This document shows positions 3,399 to 5,187 of a stretch of DNA of 5,187 nt, one piece after another. Origin of the DNA: Chloroflexi bacterium RBG_16_72_14 (lineage in GTDB: Bacteria > Chloroflexota > Limnocylindria > Limnocylindrales > CSP1-4); contig MGOE01000073.1 of the NCBI GenBank assembly GCA_001797035.1, positions 28,456-33,642 of the forward strand, in the 5' to 3' direction. Below the pieces are notes generated by a model. It was not told the origin of the DNA, did no database searches, and was given only the letters and a program-made list of their open reading frames with translations. How positions within the stretch are numbered: the first letter of the stretch is position 1; every line of letters starts with the position of its first letter. The translations under genes and the position numbers were made by a program.

Positions 3399-5187
3399 TC
3401 AGGCGACCGCCGTCACAGGCGGCGCGCTCGTGCCGGCGCCCGGCGGCAATCCCGGCGGCAATCCCGGCGGTCCACCGGGCGGCGGCCCCTCCGGCGGCCC
3501 CGGCGGCAGGGCGAACGTGGGGCCGCCCCCGGCGCCCGTCTCGACCAGGTCGGCCTGGGCACGCAGGTCGGCCGCCCGCTGGTGCAGCCGCGGGCCGAGC
3601 GCCACGAACTGGTCGATGTACCCGCCCACCTCGCGCCACATGTCCCGGATCTCCTGGACCGTGAACCTGGGCATGCCGGTCAGCTCGCTGATCTCGCCGA
3701 TGATGAGGTCGATCACCTGCTCCGCGTTGGTGCAGCGCCCGAGCCCTTCGCTGAACCTCGTGATGTGCCCGTTGAGGGTGGCGGCCATGGATGCGCACTG
3801 GACAGCGAGCAGCGCGAGCCACTCGCCGATGTCGTCCGACCGCTCCTGGACCGCCTCCACCGGGGTGCGGATCTCGTCCTTGATCCCCTCGATGCGGGTC
3901 GTCACGACCGCCATCGTCCGCCGGATGGCCGCGTTCGCCGCCGCGACGGCCTCGTTCGCGATCGCCTCGGCGGCATTCGCGACGACACCCTCGCCGAGCT
4001 CCACCTCGGGCAGCTCCACCTCGGGCATGACCAGGCTCTCGAGGGTGTCGAGGATCCCGGCGCAGGCCTCGGAGATCGTGGCGGCGTTCGTCTGCGCGTC
4101 GGACGCCATGGCCCCGAGCCGCTCGACCATCTCGAGCTTGCTGGTCATGTCCTGGAGGCCCGCCTGCACCGAGTCGCGGATGAGCTCGAAGGCGGTCTTC
4201 CCACCCGAGAGCGCCATGGCGACCGTGTTGATCTGCTCGATCTGCTGGTCGGCGTAGGCCTGGAAGGCCTCGATGACGAAGTCGATCGTGTCGTAGGTCG
4301 TGCGGGCCCGGAGGGACTCCACGTCGACGAAGCCGCCGGCGACGTCGTACGCCAGGGCCCGATTGCGAAGCTCGGTCGGCGATCCCTCGTAGGCGTGCCG
4401 GCCCTCGGTGATGAGGCTGCCGAGCCAGACCCCCAGCACGCCGTTGATCCCGGAGATGATGTTCGGTGCCGCGTTCCTCATGAACGCGCCGGCCAGCGAC
4501 AGCGGCGCCCTCGCCTGCTGCACAACCGCGGTATTGGCGGCGCCCGCGCTGGCCAGGCTGATCACGTCGAGGGTGAGGTTGACGACGTCGCCGAGGATGT
4601 TGGCGGCATACCCGTCGGCGAGGGCCCTCCACTGCTCGGCCTCGGCCGAGGTCGGCGCATGGTTCGACTCGTACAGCGCCTCGACCTCGATGATGATGTC
4701 GGTGCCAATCTGGACCTCGTCGAGGCCCACCTTCACGCCGCTGAGCACCTCGTTGGCCGCGGCGGTGAGGGGCGTGAACTCGGCGCCCACCACGGACCCT
4801 GCAAGCCCGTCCTGGATGAGCTGGTTCACGTACAGGATGTGGCCGACCCCGTTGTTCCCGATGTTCACGAAGTTGCGGAACACGATCAGGCCGGTGGCCA
4901 GGTCGGCGTTCTCGGAGTTGGGGATCGCCGCGAGGTCGCTCGCGAAGTTGATCGAGTCTGCCCCCAGCCCGGACAGCAGGCCCCACCCCGGGATGAGCCG
5001 GCCGACCTCGAGGACGGTACGCACGGGCGGGCCGAAGTCCGCCAGGATCTTGTTCCAGTCGATGTCCGTCCTAGCGGTCTCCGGGTCCGGGATGCCACCT
5101 GGACCCGTCGCGGCCGCGGGCGTCGGGGTGGTGGGGCCGGGAGCGGGCGTTGGCCCGATGCTGCCGGAGCCGGGCGCGGGCTGGGCG
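3399..5187 (-). CDS. C-terminal part of a large eCIS-type protein, cut by the right edge
   Basis: The frame is open to the right edge and gives 595 residues, so any start inside the window (for example GTG at 5024) is artificial. Visible residues 1-31 are a Pro/Thr/Ala/Gly linker (PTPAPGPTTPTPAAATG). A long, mainly helical body follows from about 32 to 560, beginning PDPETARTDIDWNKILADFG and VRTVLEVGRLIPGWGLLSGL. Hydrophobic stretches near DSINFASDLA, GTDIIIEVEAL and LTLDVISLASAGAAN look amphipathic and not like clear membrane spans. A PEVELPEVEL repeat lies mid-protein, and the last ~35 residues are a Pro-Gly tail. Proteins of this build, with an N-terminal DUF4157 (eCIS core) metallopeptidase-like domain and a linker, occur in contractile injection loci. 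That N-terminal domain would be outside the window, so the family is inferred. The stop is followed by a hairpin, and the toxin-antitoxin genes lie downstream. Confidence 0.9.
   Translation of the reverse strand, partial: AQPAPGSGSIGPTPAPGPTTPTPAAATGPGGIPDPETARTDIDWNKILADFGPPVRTVLEVGRLIPGWGLLSGLGADSINFASDLAAIPNSENADLATGLIVFRNFVNIGNNGVGHILYVNQLIQDGLAGSVVGAEFTPLTAAANEVLSGVKVGLDEVQIGTDIIIEVEALYESNHAPTSAEAEQWRALADGYAANILGDVVNLTLDVISLASAGAANTAVVQQARAPLSLAGAFMRNAAPNIISGINGVLGVWLGSLITEGRHAYEGSPTELRNRALAYDVAGGFVDVESLRARTTYDTIDFVIEAFQAYADQQIEQINTVAMALSGGKTAFELIRDSVQAGLQDMTSKLEMVERLGAMASDAQTNAATISEACAGILDTLESLVMPEVELPEVELGEGVVANAAEAIANEAVAAANAAIRRTMAVVTTRIEGIKDEIRTPVEAVQERSDDIGEWLALLAVQCASMAATLNGHITRFSEGLGRCTNAEQVIDLIIGEISELTGMPRFTVQEIRDMWREVGGYIDQFVALGPRLHQRAADLRAQADLVETGAGGGPTFALPPGPPEGPPPGGPPGLPPGLPPGAGTSAPPVTAVA
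3439..3470. repeat. 12-bp tandem repeat, 2.7 copies, in the Pro-Gly tail
   Basis: The unit CCCGGCGGCAAT occurs at 3439-3450 and 3451-3462, and its first eight bases follow at 3463-3470. On the coding strand it gives repeated LPPG near the C-terminus of the large partial protein. Such units change copy number easily by slippage, and four-codon steps keep the frame. Confidence 0.9.
3998..4027. repeat. 15-bp perfect tandem duplication encoding PEVEL twice
   Basis: GCTCCACCTCGGGCA is repeated without a mismatch at 3998-4012 and 4013-4027. On the minus strand this gives MPEVELPEVELGE in the middle of the large protein, an acidic hinge between two helical regions. Being identical at the DNA level, it is probably a recent in-frame duplication. 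Confidence 0.9.

Noticed and set aside
3430..4257. Plus-strand open frame opposite the large gene
   Set aside because: Antisense shadow. The other frame has coherent helical protein and in-frame repeats.
3268..4986. 572-codon minus-strand open frame overlapping the large gene
   Set aside because: It is a +1-type shadow of the true frame, almost entirely Arg/Gly/His/Pro, and runs past the real stop and hairpin into the toxin-antitoxin promoter.

Overview
The window is very GC-rich. All gene-like frames I accept lie on the minus strand, so transcription runs from position 5187 towards 1. The GC-biased codon use and two start codons placed exactly where a leaderless transcript would begin suggest a high-GC soil or environmental lineage, Actinomycetota or a GC-rich Chloroflexota. 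The sequence alone does not let me choose. There is no rRNA, tRNA, CRISPR array or recognisable transposase.

Layout in order of transcription: (1) 5187-3399, the C-terminal ~595 residues of a large protein that enters from the right edge. It has a Pro/Thr/Ala linker, a long helical body and a Pro-Gly tail. It resembles the large proteins of extracellular contractile injection system (eCIS) loci, but its N-terminus is outside the window. (2) 3260-3015 and 3018-2596, a toxin-antitoxin pair: a ribbon-helix-helix antitoxin and a VapC-like PIN ribonuclease, joined by a 4-base ATGA overlap and preceded by their own -10 element. (3) 2546-1362, a gene whose middle part carries the LQRTAGNRAL sequence typical of eCIS-associated cargo proteins. 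(4) 1284-322, an eight-helix membrane protein of unknown function. (5) 181-1, the N-terminus of another membrane protein, cut by the left edge.

The outstanding feature is inside gene 3. Bases 1587-1859, the coding sequence of a C-terminal segment, recur with no mismatch in inverted orientation at 2157-2429, with 297 bases between them. I checked all 273 base pairs by hand. The second copy sits near the start of the same gene, between the N-terminal 39 codons and the LQRTAGNRAL segment. It is 91 codons long and keeps the frame, so the predicted protein carries 91 residues that are the reverse-strand reading of its own later domain. Removing this insert gives a normal-looking 303-residue cargo protein. 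The cause is either a very recent inverted duplication, an invertible element, or a chimeric amplification or assembly artefact. The artefact must be excluded first.

Functionally, the large protein and the tagged gene suggest the cargo region of an eCIS locus, with a PIN toxin-antitoxin module between them. That reading rests on remembered family features, not on a search. None of the eCIS structural genes (sheath, tube, baseplate, AAA ATPase) is in this window.
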